From contig NZ_JAOTBD010000008.1 in assembly GCF_026162625.1 (NCBI RefSeq), forward strand, positions 62,001 to 126,000: 64,000 nucleotides of DNA. The letters run 5' to 3'. Every line of letters begins with the position of its first letter. The stretch's first letter is position 1. The position numbers and the translations under genes were made by a program. Under the pieces are notes generated by a model. It was not told the DNA's origin. It was given only the letters and a program-made list of their open reading frames with translations, and ran no database searches. Shown here one piece after another: positions 46,015-55,604 of the stretch. Source of the stretch: Paracoccus beibuensis. Its GTDB lineage: Bacteria; Pseudomonadota; Alphaproteobacteria; Rhodobacterales; Rhodobacteraceae.

Positions 46015-46359
46015 ATGCAGCTTGATACCCAGCAGCAGATTCTGATCGAACAGCGCGTCACGAACGACGCGAAATCGCCGGTCATCGCCTACCTTCTTCT
46101 TCTGTTCCTCGGCGGCTTCGGGGCGCACCGCTTCTATCTTGGCAAGACGGGAACCGGCGTCGCGATGCTGCTTCTCTGGATCTTCGGATGGCTGACGTTC
46201 GTCCTGGGGATCGGCCTGATCGCCCTTGCCGCCGTCGGCATCTGGGCCTTCGTCGACCTGTTCCTGATCCCCGGCCTGATCCGGCAGGACCAGGACCGCC
46301 TGCGCACGCGACTGGCGTCCGAAATGGAGATGCGCGCCGCGCCTGCCCTGGCCGGTTGA
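46015..46359 (+). CDS. TM2 domain membrane protein (second copy)
   Basis: The 114-residue protein is a clear paralogue of the previous gene: shared (I/L)LIEQRV(T/A)N(D/E)AKSPV(I/V)AYLLL, G(A/V)HR(F/M)YLG and DLFLIPG. It has a few more residues at the C-terminus (RLRTRLASEMEMRAAPALAG). Start ATG at 46015 after an AGGAG site. The pair arose by tandem duplication followed by divergence. Confidence 0.92.
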   Translation: MQLDTQQQILIEQRVTNDAKSPVIAYLLLLFLGGFGAHRFYLGKTGTGVAMLLLWIFGWLTFVLGIGLIALAAVGIWAFVDLFLIPGLIRQDQDRLRTRLASEMEMRAAPALAG

Positions 46360-46387
46360 TCGCACGGGTGGATGGGGCGCTTGGCCT

Positions 46388-46410
46388 GCGCCGGTACGGA
46401 CGACCGGCGC
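46388..46410. terminator. Hairpin between convergent TM2 and yrhK-like genes
   Basis: GCGCCGGT (46388-46395) and ACCGGCGC (46403-46410) form an 8-bp stem around a seven-base loop, between the second TM2 stop (46359) and the stop of the convergent yrhK-like gene (46413). It could end transcription from both sides. Confidence 0.6.
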
Positions 46411-46412
46411 GC

Positions 46413-46703
46413 CTATTCCGTCCGTTCCGCCAGCATCCCGGTTTTGCCCATGCGATAGAGTTGCACCTCGCGCCACAGCTTCAGCGACGGCTTCATCAGG
46501 AACATGACCGAGCCGATGGTGAACATCCACGTTCCGGGCGTCTGCAGGCTTTCGTAGAAGAACAGGATCGAACCGATCAGGAAGGACACGGCGGCGCCGA
46601 AGTCGACGGCGGTATGCACCAGTTCGACCCGGGCATACAGCCGGCGCGTGGCCGCGCTGGCCTCGCGCCGGTGCTGGTGGAAGGCGCCAGGCCAGAAGCT
46701 CAC
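46413..46703 (-). CDS. YrhK family membrane protein
   Basis: The 96-residue protein begins with GTG at 46703 ([20 protein letters not shown]) and has two hydrophobic helices ([20 protein letters not shown] and [20 protein letters not shown]), the latter typical of the YrhK domain. Its start overlaps the pheS stop as GTGA (46700-46703), so it is translated with pheS. Function unknown. Confidence 0.82.
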   Translation of the reverse strand: MSFWPGAFHQHRREASAATRRLYARVELVHTAVDFGAAVSFLIGSILFFYESLQTPGTWMFTIGSVMFLMKPSLKLWREVQLYRMGKTGMLAERTE

Positions 46704-47782
46704 CGGCTGAGGCCACCGGCGATGCTGGGCACGTCACCCGCCGCGAAACCATAGTGGCGCAGCCAGCGCAGGTCGGATTCGAAGAACGCCCGCAGGTCGG
46801 GAATACCGTATTTCAGCATCGCGATGCGGTCGATGCCCATGCCGAATGCGAAGCCCTGCCACTGGTCGGGATCGACGCCGCCGTCGCGCAGCACGTTCGG
46901 GTGGACCATGCCGGACCCCAGGATCTCCAGCCAGGAATTGCCCTCGCCGATCTTCAGCTGGCCGCCCTCCCAGGAACAGCGGATGTCCACCTCGGCCGAG
47001 GGTTCGGTGAACGGGAAGTGCGAGGCACGGAAGCGCAATTCGACCGAGGGCACCTCGAAGAACGTGCGGCAGAATTCCTCGAGTGTCCACTTCAGCTGCG
47101 CCATGCTGATGTCGCGATCGATGGCCAAGCCCTCGATCTGGTGGAACATCGGCGTGTGCGTCTGGTCCATGTCCATGCGATAGACACGGCCGGGCGCGAT
47201 GACCCGGATCGGGGCGCCCTGCGCCTGCATGGTGCGGATCTGCACGGGCGAGGTATGGGTGCGCAGAACGTGCGGCGGGCGGTCGTCGCCCGGTGCACGG
47301 TGCATGAAGAAGGTGTCATGCTCCTGCCGCGCGGGATGTTCGGGCGCGATGTTCAGCGCGTCGAAGTTGTACCAGTCGCTTTCGACCTGCGGCCCTTCGG
47401 CCACGGCAAAGCCCATGTCGGCGAAGATGGCCGTCACCTCGTCGGTGACCTGGCTGATCGGATGGATCGTGCCCTGGCGGCGCGGGCGGCCCGGCAGCGT
47501 CACGTCCAGCCATTCGTCCTTCAGCCGCGCGTCCAGCGCCGCATCCTCAAGCGACAGCTTGCGGGCGCGAAGGGCGGCGTCGATCTCGTCCCGGATCTCG
47601 TTCAGGGCGCGGCCGGTGGTCCGACGCTCCTCGGGGGTCATCTTGCCCAGTTCGCGCACCTTCAGACTGATCTCGCCCTTCTTGCCAAGGGCGGCCAGGC
47701 GCACGTCCTCGATCTGGGCGGGGTCGGCGGCAGAGTTGATGCGGTCAAGCCATTGCTGGCGCAGCGGGGTCAGATCGTCCAT
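46700..47782 (-). CDS. pheS: Phenylalanine-tRNA ligase alpha subunit PheS
   Basis: The 360-residue catalytic subunit activates phenylalanine and transfers it to tRNA-Phe. After an N-terminal coiled coil it shows [20 protein letters not shown], motif 2 [20 protein letters not shown], and motif 3 [20 protein letters not shown]. The ATG at 47782 has GAGG seven bases upstream; an ATG at 47794 is less likely. It is coupled to the YrhK-like gene. The pheT gene lies 2.6 kb further on the same strand. Confidence 0.97.
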   Translation of the reverse strand: MDDLTPLRQQWLDRINSAADPAQIEDVRLAALGKKGEISLKVRELGKMTPEERRTTGRALNEIRDEIDAALRARKLSLEDAALDARLKDEWLDVTLPGRPRRQGTIHPISQVTDEVTAIFADMGFAVAEGPQVESDWYNFDALNIAPEHPARQEHDTFFMHRAPGDDRPPHVLRTHTSPVQIRTMQAQGAPIRVIAPGRVYRMDMDQTHTPMFHQIEGLAIDRDISMAQLKWTLEEFCRTFFEVPSVELRFRASHFPFTEPSAEVDIRCSWEGGQLKIGEGNSWLEILGSGMVHPNVLRDGGVDPDQWQGFAFGMGIDRIAMLKYGIPDLRAFFESDLRWLRHYGFAAGDVPSIAGGLSR

Positions 47783-47860
47783 CGGGGGCCTCATTCCAGT
47801 TGGCCCCGCGTTAGCATGGGTGGGCGCGCGGGGAAAGCCTGTCCCCCGCGCGCCAAGGCG

Positions 47861-49267
47861 TCACTTCCAGATGCCGAGGGCCACGCCCTTGGACAGTTCG
47901 GGGTGGTCGGCGATGTGGAACCGCGGCTCCTCCCCCGCCTTGCGCTGCCGCAGATAGTCGCGGGTCAGCTTCGCCACCGTGCCCGACAGCAACACGATGG
48001 CGATCAGGTTGATCGTGGCCATCAGCCCCATGCTGGCATCGGCGAAGTTGAACACTGTCGTCACCGCCTGCAGCGATCCCCAGATCACCATCGCCAGCGC
48101 CGCGACCCGCAGAACCAGGATGCCGGTCGGACCGGCGCCCAGATAGACCAGAGAGTTCTCGGCATAGCTGTAGTTGCCGATGATCGAGGTGAAGGCGAAG
48201 AAGAAGATCGCCACCGCCACGAAGATATGCCCGAAGCCGCCGAAGTGGTCCGTCAGCGCCGCCTGCGTCAGGTTCACCCCGGTAAGCTGATCGGACGGCA
48301 TGACGTCGGCCAGCAGGATCATCACCGCCGTCGCCGTGCAGACCAGGATCGTGTCGATGAAGACGCCAAGCGCCTGCACGAAGCCCTGGCTGGACGGGTG
48401 GTGCGGGTTCGGCACCGCAACCGCGGCGATGTTCGGGGCCGAACCCATGCCGGCCTCGTTCGAGAAGAGGCCGCGCTTGATGCCGTTCAGCGCCGCCGCC
48501 ATGACGCCGCCGGTGACGCCGCCCACCGCTTCTTGCAGGCCGAAGGCGGAACGGATGATGCCCAGAAGGATGCCCGGCACCTCGGTCACGTTCATCACCA
48601 CGATGATGACTGCCGCCAGAAGATAAAGGCCCGCCATGATCGGCACGACCAGCTGCGAGATGCGCGCGATCTGCGGGATGCCGCCGAAGATGATCACGCC
48701 GGACAGCAGCGCAACGCCCACGCCCACAAGCCCCGCGCTGACGCCGAACGACCCCTCGACCGCCTGTGCGATGGAATTGGCCTGTACCGCGTTGAAGACC
48801 AGGCCGAAGGCGATGATCAGCGCCACCGCGAAGAGCGCGCCCAGCCAAGGCAGCCCCAACCCATGAGAGATGTAATAAGCCGGCCCACCCCGATACATGC
48901 CGTCACGGCCATGGACCTTGTAAAGCTGCGCCAGCGTCGATTCGGCATAGGCAGTGGCCATGCCGACCAGCGCGACCATCCACATCCAGAATATCGCGCC
49001 CGGCCCGCCAAGCGTCAGCGCGACGGCGACGCCCGCGATGTTGCCCGTGCCCACGCGGCTGGCCAGCGACACCGCCAGCGCCTGGAAGGGCGAGATGCCG
49101 TTCCGGTCGGTCACCCCCGAGCCGCGCACGCAGCGCAGCATCTCGCCGAAATAGCGAAACTGGATCAGGCCCAGCCTGAGGGTGAAGTAGATGCCGACGG
49201 CCAGAAGGCCATAGATCAGCACGTAACCCCAGAAGATCGTGTTGAGGAAATCGATGATGGCGGTCAT
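47861..49267 (-). CDS. Alanine/glycine:cation symporter (AGCS family)
   Basis: The 468-residue inner-membrane transporter imports alanine or glycine with Na+. It starts MTAIIDFLNTIFWGYVLIYG and has about eleven helices. Family motifs include FQALAVSLASRVGTGNIAGV, GGPGAIFWMWMVALVGMATA, YAESTLAQLYK, RGLFSNEAGMGSAPNIAA and SIIGNYSYAENS. The short hydrophilic end (FHIADHPELSKGVALGIWK) is usual. It lies between pheS and the P450 gene but is likely its own transcript. Confidence 0.95.
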   Translation of the reverse strand: MTAIIDFLNTIFWGYVLIYGLLAVGIYFTLRLGLIQFRYFGEMLRCVRGSGVTDRNGISPFQALAVSLASRVGTGNIAGVAVALTLGGPGAIFWMWMVALVGMATAYAESTLAQLYKVHGRDGMYRGGPAYYISHGLGLPWLGALFAVALIIAFGLVFNAVQANSIAQAVEGSFGVSAGLVGVGVALLSGVIIFGGIPQIARISQLVVPIMAGLYLLAAVIIVVMNVTEVPGILLGIIRSAFGLQEAVGGVTGGVMAAALNGIKRGLFSNEAGMGSAPNIAAVAVPNPHHPSSQGFVQALGVFIDTILVCTATAVMILLADVMPSDQLTGVNLTQAALTDHFGGFGHIFVAVAIFFFAFTSIIGNYSYAENSLVYLGAGPTGILVLRVAALAMVIWGSLQAVTTVFNFADASMGLMATINLIAIVLLSGTVAKLTRDYLRQRKAGEEPRFHIADHPELSKGVALGIWK

Positions 49268-49330
49268 GGCGCCCTCCGCTGCCTGTTCATGGCGCAGTCT
49301 GTAACAGCCGCGTGAGCAGCCGCAACCGTC

Positions 49331-50686
49331 TTAGTCGCGCGGGCGGACGGACAGCCAGACGCCCCCGTCCGGGCGCAGGGTCAGGATCATGCGCGGCTGC
49401 GGCTCGCGTCCCGGAATGCGGTCGAACCGGAAATTGGCCAGCAGCGTGGCCAGGATGATAACCGCCTCTTGCAGGGCAAAGCTTGCCCCGATGCAGATCC
49501 GCGGGCCTGCGCCGAAGGGCAAGAACGCATAGCGGTCGGGCGCAGTCAGGAAACGGTCGGGATCGAAGGCGTCGGGCCTGTCCCACAACAGGTGGTGGCG
49601 GTGCAGTGCATAGATCGGCATCATCACCGTGTCGCCCGGCCGGACCTCGCGCCCGCAGAGCGTGTCCGGCGCCTGCGCCGTGCGCGACAGGAATGCGGCC
49701 GGCGGATAGAGCCGCAGCGTCTCGTTCACGATCCGCATTGTCAGGGGCAGCGCACCGACATCGGCGGCCGTGGCGGCGCGGGTGCCAAGGGCTGCACGCG
49801 CCTCGGCCGCGGCGGCCTCCTGCACGTCGGGTGCGAACGCACAGACGTAGAGCGCCCAGGCCAGCGTGAGGGCCGTGGTTTCGTGTCCCGCGACGATGAA
49901 GGTCAGAAGGTTGTCGCGCAGCTCGTCGCGGTTCATGGCGCGACCGGTCTCGGGGTCTTGCGCGTCCAGCAGCAGGTCCAGCAGGTCCGGCGGGCCGTCG
50001 GTGGCCGCAGCCTCGGCCCGTGCGGCGATGGCTTGGTCCGCAATGCCCTTCATCCGCTTCAGCCCCGGCCCCGCAAACAGCCGCCCCGGCCGCGGTAGCC
50101 ACGCGGGCAGGCCGATGACGTCCATCAGCGACACCTTGGCGGTCTGTGCGATATAGGCATCGATCGAGTGGTGCACCGCATCCCGGTCGAACATCCCGTC
50201 GCCCGAGAAGGTGACGTCCGAGATGACCTCGAAGGTCGCGGCAACCGTTTCCTCGAACAGGTCCACCGGACCCTGCGCGGCGGCCAGACGGCGGCAGGAT
50301 GCCTCGGCGGCGGCGGTCATGACCGGCCCCAGCGCCTCGACATGGCGCTGCGAAAAGGCCGGGGCGGCGGCGCGGCGCTGCCAGCGCCAATGCGCGCCCT
50401 CGGCCACGAACAGGCTGTCGCCGATGGCTGGGTTCAGGATCAGCTTGGTTGTGACTGACTTGGGATAGTCCTCGACCCGATCCTTCAGGATGCGGCGCAG
50501 GCTCTCGGGGTCCATCACCATGTGCCAGCGCAGGCCGGTCTTGCCGGACACGATGGGCTGGCGGGTGGCGATGGCGGGGATCAGCTCCAGCAGGTTGCGC
50601 CGCGCGGTCATGGCCGTGCCCCACAGACCCAGCGGCTTCGTGGCCAGCTGCACCTTGGCGGGATCGGCGTCAGGCAGGTCGAACAT
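49331..50686 (-). CDS. Cytochrome P450
   Basis: The 451-residue heme monooxygenase has the I-helix motif [12 protein letters not shown], the K-helix ETLR, a PERF-like DRF segment (FDPDRFL), and the heme-binding loop [10 protein letters not shown] with Cys398 as the heme thiolate. No membrane anchor is visible, so it is soluble. The start at 50686 ([20 protein letters not shown]) fits family length; an in-frame start at 50899 would add an unrelated region. No ferredoxin or reductase gene adjoins, and the substrate cannot be read. Confidence 0.94.
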   Translation of the reverse strand: MFDLPDADPAKVQLATKPLGLWGTAMTARRNLLELIPAIATRQPIVSGKTGLRWHMVMDPESLRRILKDRVEDYPKSVTTKLILNPAIGDSLFVAEGAHWRWQRRAAAPAFSQRHVEALGPVMTAAAEASCRRLAAAQGPVDLFEETVAATFEVISDVTFSGDGMFDRDAVHHSIDAYIAQTAKVSLMDVIGLPAWLPRPGRLFAGPGLKRMKGIADQAIAARAEAAATDGPPDLLDLLLDAQDPETGRAMNRDELRDNLLTFIVAGHETTALTLAWALYVCAFAPDVQEAAAAEARAALGTRAATAADVGALPLTMRIVNETLRLYPPAAFLSRTAQAPDTLCGREVRPGDTVMMPIYALHRHHLLWDRPDAFDPDRFLTAPDRYAFLPFGAGPRICIGASFALQEAVIILATLLANFRFDRIPGREPQPRMILTLRPDGGVWLSVRPRD

Positions 50687-50774
50687 GGGGCACGCCTTCG
50701 GTGGACCGTGGCCAGCTTGGGACCGGCGGCGGGCGCCGGTCAAGCGCCCCGCACCGGCCCCGATGTCGCAGGCG

Positions 50775-51137
50775 TCAGCGGCTTTCGACGGCCGGCAGGG
50801 CGACCTGCGCATGCTGCACGACCGACCAGTCCTCGTGCGCCTTGCGTCGATAGACCGAGGTGCAGGCGGCATCGAAGCGCGTTTCCCCCTTCTCGGCACT
50901 GACGCGATAGCCGACGACGATCAGCCCTTCCTCGGGGCGAGAGATGATCTTGTCCGAAAACGACACATCGTCCCATTCCGGCGTGCCGCTGACGGCGTCG
51001 ACGGCACCCTGCCCGTGCACCAGAAACGGTTCGTGGCTGAGCGCCATGACGCATTCCGGGTCGACCCGCTCGTGATAGCGCTCTTCGGAAGCCTGCCACA
51101 GACCCTGTTCGAAATCCCAGACCCGTTGATCGTCCAT
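50775..51137 (-). CDS. DUF4440/SnoaL-like small protein
   Basis: The 120-residue protein (MDDQRVWDFEQGLWQASEER) has the cone-shaped NTF2-like pattern: a helix pair, then HEPFLVHGQGAVDAVSG, IVVGYRVSAEKGETRFDAAC, and SVYRRKAHEDWSVVQHAQVA. DUF4440 members include ketosteroid-isomerase-like enzymes and binding proteins. The start at 51137 has GAAGGAGAT upstream. It lies 88 bp before the P450 gene on the same strand and may be co-expressed, but that is uncertain. Confidence 0.75.
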   Translation of the reverse strand: MDDQRVWDFEQGLWQASEERYHERVDPECVMALSHEPFLVHGQGAVDAVSGTPEWDDVSFSDKIISRPEEGLIVVGYRVSAEKGETRFDAACTSVYRRKAHEDWSVVQHAQVALPAVESR

Positions 51138-51208
51138 CGTGATCTCCTTCGCGTTGCGTCGATCACAACCGCAGGGCTTGGGGACGGTTCCCGCGGCCGG
51201 ATGCGACA

Positions 51209-51238
51209 AAGGCCCGCCCCCTTGCGGGAACGGGCCTT
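51209..51238 (-). terminator. Intrinsic terminator of rpmI-rplT
   Basis: AAGGCCCG (51209-51216) and CGGGCCTT (51231-51238) form an 8-bp stem. On the minus strand it ends in TTTGTC. It lies 22 bp after the rplT stop. Confidence 0.82.
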
Positions 51239-51260
51239 CGCGAAGCAACCGGAATTGCGA

Positions 51261-51620
51261 TCAGGCGGCGGCTTTGGCCTGGGCCACGATGGCGCCGAAC
51301 GCCTCGGGCTCGTTCACGGCCAGGTCGGCCAGCACCTTGCGGTCGACCTCGATGCCGGCCTTGGACAGCAGGTTGATGAACCGCGAATAGGTCATCTCGG
51401 CGTCGACCAGGCGGACGGCGGCGTTGATCCGCTGGATCCACAGGGCGCGGAAGTTGCGCTTGCGGTTCTTGCGGTCGCGGGTCGCGTACTGGTTGGCCTT
51501 GTCGACGGCCTGGGTGGCGGTGCGGAAGTTGCGCGAACGTGCACCGTAATAGCCCTTGGCTTGATCAAGGACTTTCTTGTGGCGGGCGTGGGTGACCTTG
51601 CCGGATTTAACTCGTGCCAT
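51261..51620 (-). CDS. rplT: 50S ribosomal protein L20
   Basis: The 119-residue protein binds 23S rRNA early in large-subunit assembly. It starts [20 protein letters not shown] and shows [20 protein letters not shown] and [20 protein letters not shown], which define L20. It follows rpmI by 15 bp. L20 represses its own operon in several bacteria through a leader RNA; no such structure can be assigned here. Confidence 0.98.
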   Translation of the reverse strand: MARVKSGKVTHARHKKVLDQAKGYYGARSRNFRTATQAVDKANQYATRDRKNRKRNFRALWIQRINAAVRLVDAEMTYSRFINLLSKAGIEVDRKVLADLAVNEPEAFGAIVAQAKAAA

Positions 51621-51635
51621 TGTTCAGTCCTCGGA

Positions 51636-51836
51636 TCAGCGGTTGTAGGGCATGTATTTCTTGACGATCTTGGCATCAGCGTCCGACAGGACGGTGGTGC
51701 CGCGCGCGTCGCGAATGAACTTCGTCGTGCGCTTGATCATGCCGTGGCGCTTGCCGGCCTGGGCGGATTTCACCTTGCCCGAGGCCGTGAACGAGAACCG
51801 CTTCTTGGCAGCGGATTTGGTCTTCATCTTCGGCAT
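51636..51836 (-). CDS. rpmI: 50S ribosomal protein L35
   Basis: The 66-residue protein starts [20 protein letters not shown] and contains [19 protein letters not shown], which is typical L35, ending KKYMPYNR. The ATG at 51836 has AAGGAG upstream; an ATG at 51842 is too close to that site. infC, often upstream in other bacteria, is not adjacent. Confidence 0.97.
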   Translation of the reverse strand: MPKMKTKSAAKKRFSFTASGKVKSAQAGKRHGMIKRTTKFIRDARGTTVLSDADAKIVKKYMPYNR

Positions 51837-51912
51837 TTTCATCTCCTTCATCAGAGTGAACGCGCGGCTCGGCAATGCCATATCGGCCGGCCGCACGGGA
51901 TCGGAAGCGCGC

Positions 51913-51941
51913 CGTATAGGCGCGGCCCCGGGACATGGCAA
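51913..51941 (-). promoter_or_regulatory. Sigma-70-type promoter of rpmI-rplT
   Basis: On the minus strand TTGCCA (51941-51936) and TATACG (51918-51913) are separated by exactly 17 bp. They lie about 80-105 bp upstream of rpmI. The sequence fits housekeeping promoters and no better match occurs nearby. Confidence 0.7.
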
Positions 51942-51945
51942 GAGG

Positions 51946-52167
51946 TCAGGCGCCGTATTGCCCCGTCACCCGACCAAAGGCCGTCGGAATGTCGCCGGGC
52001 GCGAAGGGATCGGGATTCAGCGCGGCTCCGGCAAACAGCGCCACGATACCGGCCAGCAGGCAGATGACCGCCGCGCGCGGCGGCTGCGTCTGCAGAAGCT
52101 GGATCACCGCCAGCACCACCGAGAGAATGCAGAGCGCAACGCCCAGCACCAGAAGAAGATCGGACAT
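51946..52167 (-). CDS. Small double-span membrane protein, unknown
   Basis: The 73-residue product has two hydrophobic helices ([20 protein letters not shown] and [19 protein letters not shown]) separated by QLLQTQPPR, with a soluble tail [20 protein letters not shown]. The ATG at 52167 has GGGGTGG upstream; a GTG at 52176 is possible. It starts 31 bp after the pyruvate kinase stop and may be read through from it. I recognise no family. Confidence 0.65.
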   Translation of the reverse strand: MSDLLLVLGVALCILSVVLAVIQLLQTQPPRAAVICLLAGIVALFAGAALNPDPFAPGDIPTAFGRVTGQYGA

Positions 52168-52198
52168 GACTGCCACCCCGTTGTTCGTCCCGTCCGGG

Positions 52199-53647
52199 TT
52201 ATTCCGGGTCGGAGGCGTAAATCAAGCGCTCATCGCAGGGGGCGATCCGCAGGATGTTGGTCGTCCCTGCCACGTTGAACGGCACGCCGGCCATGACAAC
52301 CACCTTGCGCGATTCGTCCGCGAAGCCATAGTCGCGGGCGGCTCGGGTGCCGTTCACCACGGCCTCCTTGAAGCGCGACAGGCGGGGCGTAATGACGCAG
52401 TGCGTGCCCCAGGTCAGCGCCATCCGGCGGGTGACGGACTCGATCGGGCTCAGCGCGATGATCGGCACGCGCGGGCGTTCGCGTGCGACCAGGCTCACCG
52501 TCGTGCCCGACTGCGTGAAGGCGCAGATCGCGGCCACGTCCGTGGTTTCCGCGATTTCGCGCGCAGCCGTCACGATTGCGTCGGGAACCGACGACAGGCT
52601 GGCCTTGCGTGCGGCCTCGATGATGGAGCGATAGTTCGGGTCCGCCTCGACCGACCGCGCGACGTTGTCCATCGTGCGCACCGCGTCGATCGGATAGCTG
52701 CCGGCCGCACTTTCGGCCGACAGCATGACAGCGTCGGCGCCCTCATAGATGGCGTTGGCGACGTCGCTGACCTCGGCCCGCGTCGGCATGGGGCTGTCGA
52801 TCATCGATTCCAGCATCTGGGTCGCGACGATCACCGGCTTGGCCGCGCTGCGGCACAGGCGCACCAGCCGCTTCTGGATCGGCGGCACGGAATGGACCGG
52901 CAGTTCGACCCCCAGGTCGCCCCGCGCGACCATGATGCCGTCCGACGCCTTGAGGATCTCATCGAAGGCCCGCACGGCCGCCGGCTTCTCGATCTTGGAC
53001 AGAATCGCCGCGCGCCCCTGCGCCAGGGTCTTGGCCTCCTCGACGTCCTCGGCGCGCTGCACGAAGGACAGGGCCAGCCAGTCGACGCCCAGCTGGCAGG
53101 CGAATTCCAGGTCCGCGCGGTCCTTGTCCGACAGCGCCGCCAGCGGCAGCACCACGTCGGGCACGTTCACGCCCTTGCGGTCGCTGATCGTGCCGCCGAC
53201 CGTCACCGTGCAGTCGGCGAAGTCGGGGCCGCACTTCTCGACCCGCAGGCGGATCTTGCCGTCGTTGACCAGCAGTTCCGATCCCTCGATCAGCGCCGCG
53301 AAGATCTCGGGATGGGGCAGCTGCACACGGTGGCTGTCGCCCCGCTCGGGCGACAGATCGAAGCGGAAGCTGTCACCTTCCTCCAGGTCGTGCGCAGTTG
53401 CCGTGAACTGGCCCACGCGCAGCTTCGGCCCCTGCAGATCGGCCAGAATCGCAATGGGGCGTCCCGTCTCGGACTCGATCTCGCGGATCGTGTCATAGCG
53501 GGCGCGGTGGTCGTCATGGCTGCCGTGGCTCATGTTCAGGCGGAAGACGTCGGCACCGGCGTCGAACAGGGCCCGGATCACCTCCTTCGAGGACGACGCC
53601 GGTCCCAGGGTTGCCACGATCTTCACATTGCGATGCCGTCTCATCAT
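52199..53647 (-). CDS. pyk: Pyruvate kinase
   Basis: The 482-residue enzyme makes pyruvate and ATP from phosphoenolpyruvate. It shows RHRNVKIVATLGPASSSKEV at the start, DVFRLNMSHGSHDDHR, the signature region with IMVARGDLGVELP, VIVATQMLESMIDSPMPTRA and VMLSAESAAGSYP. The C-terminal domain has FTQSGTTVSLVARERPRVPI. Two Met codons (53647 and 53644) are adjacent. Divergent from the N-formylglutamate amidohydrolase-like gene over 95 bp. Confidence 0.97.
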   Translation of the reverse strand: MMRRHRNVKIVATLGPASSSKEVIRALFDAGADVFRLNMSHGSHDDHRARYDTIREIESETGRPIAILADLQGPKLRVGQFTATAHDLEEGDSFRFDLSPERGDSHRVQLPHPEIFAALIEGSELLVNDGKIRLRVEKCGPDFADCTVTVGGTISDRKGVNVPDVVLPLAALSDKDRADLEFACQLGVDWLALSFVQRAEDVEEAKTLAQGRAAILSKIEKPAAVRAFDEILKASDGIMVARGDLGVELPVHSVPPIQKRLVRLCRSAAKPVIVATQMLESMIDSPMPTRAEVSDVANAIYEGADAVMLSAESAAGSYPIDAVRTMDNVARSVEADPNYRSIIEAARKASLSSVPDAIVTAAREIAETTDVAAICAFTQSGTTVSLVARERPRVPIIALSPIESVTRRMALTWGTHCVITPRLSRFKEAVVNGTRAARDYGFADESRKVVVMAGVPFNVAGTTNILRIAPCDERLIYASDPE

Positions 53648-53742
53648 CCCGCCCTTGTCTCACGTTTAGCGCTACCTATGCCGCATATGCCGCGTGGCGG
53701 CAACTGGCGTCTCGTCCGCATCCGTCGTAGACAACCTGCACC

Positions 53743-54501
53743 ATGACCGATGAACCTTCGATGACCGACCGCCCCTTCTGGTCCGAGGGCGCCGACCGCC
53801 CCTCGCGCTGGCTGATCACCTGCGACCACGCCACGAACCGCGTGCCGAACTGGGTGGACGGAGGCGACCTGGGCATCGCGCCGGCCGACATGGCGCGCCA
53901 CATCGCCTATGACGTGGGCGCCGCCGGACTGGCGCGCAACCTGGCCGCCGCGATGGACGCCCCCGTCATCGGATCGGATTTCTCGCGCCTGGTGATCGAC
54001 CCGAACCGGGGCGAGGACGACCCGACGCTGCTGATGCGCCTCTACGACGGCACCGTCATTCCCGCCAACAAGCATGCAGACGCGGCCGAGCGGCGGCGAC
54101 GCCTGGACCGGCTGCACCGACCCTACCACCACGCCTTGGCTGCCCTGGCCGACCGCCACCCGCACCGGTGCATCTGCGCCGTCCACAGCTTCACGCCGCA
54201 GCTGCGCGGCCGCCCGCCCCGGCCGTGGCAGGTGGGAATCCTCTATTCCCATCGCGACGCGCGGCTCGGTCCTGCGATGGTCGCGGCCTGCCGGGACAAA
54301 GGCTGGATCACGGGCGAGAACCAGCCCTATGACGGCCACCTGCAGGGCGACTCGATCGACCGCCACGCGCTGGATCACGGCCGCCCGAACCTGCTGATCG
54401 AGGTCAGGAACGACCTCATCGCCTCGCCCGAAGGCCAGTCGCTCTGGGCCGCCCGCCTGGCGCCGGTCATCGCGCGGGTGTTGGTTGAAAGCGGCGTCTA
54501 G
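53743..54501 (+). CDS. N-formylglutamate amidohydrolase family protein
   Basis: The 252-residue enzyme belongs to the N-formylglutamate amidohydrolase family (zinc-dependent). Family parts are LITCDHATNRVPNWV, DVGAAGLARNLAAAMDAPVI, DFSRLVIDPNRG, HSFTPQLRGRPRPW-like with the metal His, and HGRPNLLIEVRNDLI. True HutG works in histidine breakdown, but no hut genes are near, so the exact substrate is uncertain. The ATG at 53743 gives the family length; an ATG at 53761 is an alternative. Convergent with the aminotransferase across a G6/C6 palindrome. Confidence 0.9.
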   Translation: MTDEPSMTDRPFWSEGADRPSRWLITCDHATNRVPNWVDGGDLGIAPADMARHIAYDVGAAGLARNLAAAMDAPVIGSDFSRLVIDPNRGEDDPTLLMRLYDGTVIPANKHADAAERRRRLDRLHRPYHHALAALADRHPHRCICAVHSFTPQLRGRPPRPWQVGILYSHRDARLGPAMVAACRDKGWITGENQPYDGHLQGDSIDRHALDHGRPNLLIEVRNDLIASPEGQSLWAARLAPVIARVLVESGV

Positions 54502-54541
54502 CCGGGCGCCCCGGTTCCCCCTTGGCGCGCCAGCGGGGGGT

Positions 54542-54561
54542 CCGGGGGGCCGGCCCCCCGG
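54542..54561. repeat. G6/C6 palindromic intergenic element, copy 3
   Basis: CCGGGGGGCCGGCCCCCCGG is a perfect 20-bp palindrome. It is preceded by GCGGGGGGT, as in copy 1, and followed by GCGGGACGC, as in copy 2. It sits between convergent genes that stop at 54501 and 54578. Confidence 0.78.
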
Positions 54562-54577
54562 CCGCCGCGGGACGCAA

Positions 54578-55438
54578 TCAGACCGCCAGCTTGCGGCTTT
54601 CCTCCAGATAGATTTCGCGCAGCCGCGTCGCCACCGGGCCAACCGCCCCGCTCCCCACCTTGGCACCGTCGATCTCGACCACCGGCATCACGAAGGCCGA
54701 GGCCGAGGTGATGAACGCCTCGTCAGCCTCCTGCGCCTCGGCGATGGTGAAGGCCCGCTCCTCGACCTGCATCTGCGCCTCGCGCGCGAAGCGCAGCACC
54801 GCGGCGCGGGTGATCCCGTGCAGGATGTCGTGGCTCAGTTCCCGCGTCACAATCGTCCCGTCCTTCACGATATAGGCGTTGTTCGAGGTTCCCTCGGTCA
54901 CGCGGCCATCCTCGACCATCCAGGCGTCGTCGGCACCCCGCGCCTTCGCCTCCATCTTGGCCATCGAGGGATAGAGCAGCTGCACCGTCTTGATGTCGCG
55001 CCGCCCCCAGCGCAGGTCGGCGACGCTGACGATCTTCCAGCCGGTCTTCGCCGCCGGCGCATCGGCCAGCCCCGGCTTCGCCTGCGTGAACATCACCACC
55101 GTCGGCACCGTCCCCTCGGGGGGATATGCGAAATCGCGGTCGCCCGGATTGCCGCGCGTGACCTGCAGATAGACCAGTCCGTCCGTGATGTCGTTCCGCG
55201 CCACCAGTTCGCGATGCGCTGCCAGATAGTCGTCGTCAGCCAGCGGGTTGGTGATCGACAGCTCGGACAGCGACCGCTTCAGCCGCACCATGTGCCCTTC
55301 GAAGTCGATCAGCTTGCCGTCCAGCACGCTGACGACCTCGTAGACGCCGTCCGACATCAGGAAGCCGCGGTCGAAGATCGACACCTGCGCCTGATCCTCG
55401 GGAAGGTATCCGCCGTTCACATAAACCGTCCGCGCCAT
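54578..55438 (-). CDS. D-amino-acid aminotransferase-like PLP enzyme (class IV)
   Basis: The 286-residue PLP-dependent transaminase starts MARTVYVNGGYLPEDQAQVS and has SIFDRGFLMSDGVYEVVSVL, KTVQLLYPSMAKMEAKARGA with the PLP-binding Lys, and VTEGTSNNAYIVKDGTIVTR. The FDRG and EGTSNN motifs place it in fold-type IV with D-alanine aminotransferase and branched-chain enzymes; the length and FDRGF(L/M)xxDG pattern favour a D-amino-acid aminotransferase. The start is the ATG at 55438. Confidence 0.92.
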   Translation of the reverse strand: MARTVYVNGGYLPEDQAQVSIFDRGFLMSDGVYEVVSVLDGKLIDFEGHMVRLKRSLSELSITNPLADDDYLAAHRELVARNDITDGLVYLQVTRGNPGDRDFAYPPEGTVPTVVMFTQAKPGLADAPAAKTGWKIVSVADLRWGRRDIKTVQLLYPSMAKMEAKARGADDAWMVEDGRVTEGTSNNAYIVKDGTIVTRELSHDILHGITRAAVLRFAREAQMQVEERAFTIAEAQEADEAFITSASAFVMPVVEIDGAKVGSGAVGPVATRLREIYLEESRKLAV

Positions 55439-55604
55439 CTTTGCCTCCGTGCCATCGCGTGTCGTGCACGGTCCTGCGCCCAAACCGCTGCCTGCGTCAA
55501 GAACCGCGGCCCGATGCCGCAATGCAGAAAAAACAGTTGATGCAACGGCAAAGCAATTTTATTACCGATGAAGCCAAGAAAACTTAGCGGATTGGACCCG
55601 ATCG

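Noticed and set aside
46754..49315. Plus-strand open frame of about 853 codons opposite pheS and the alanine symporter
   Set aside because: It is a mirror frame of two well-defined genes and has no motif of its own.
55525..55604. Possible short-chain acyl-CoA regulator site before mcl1
   Set aside because: There are GCAA/TTGC-like words in the AT-rich leader, but no clean repeat, so I do not call a site.
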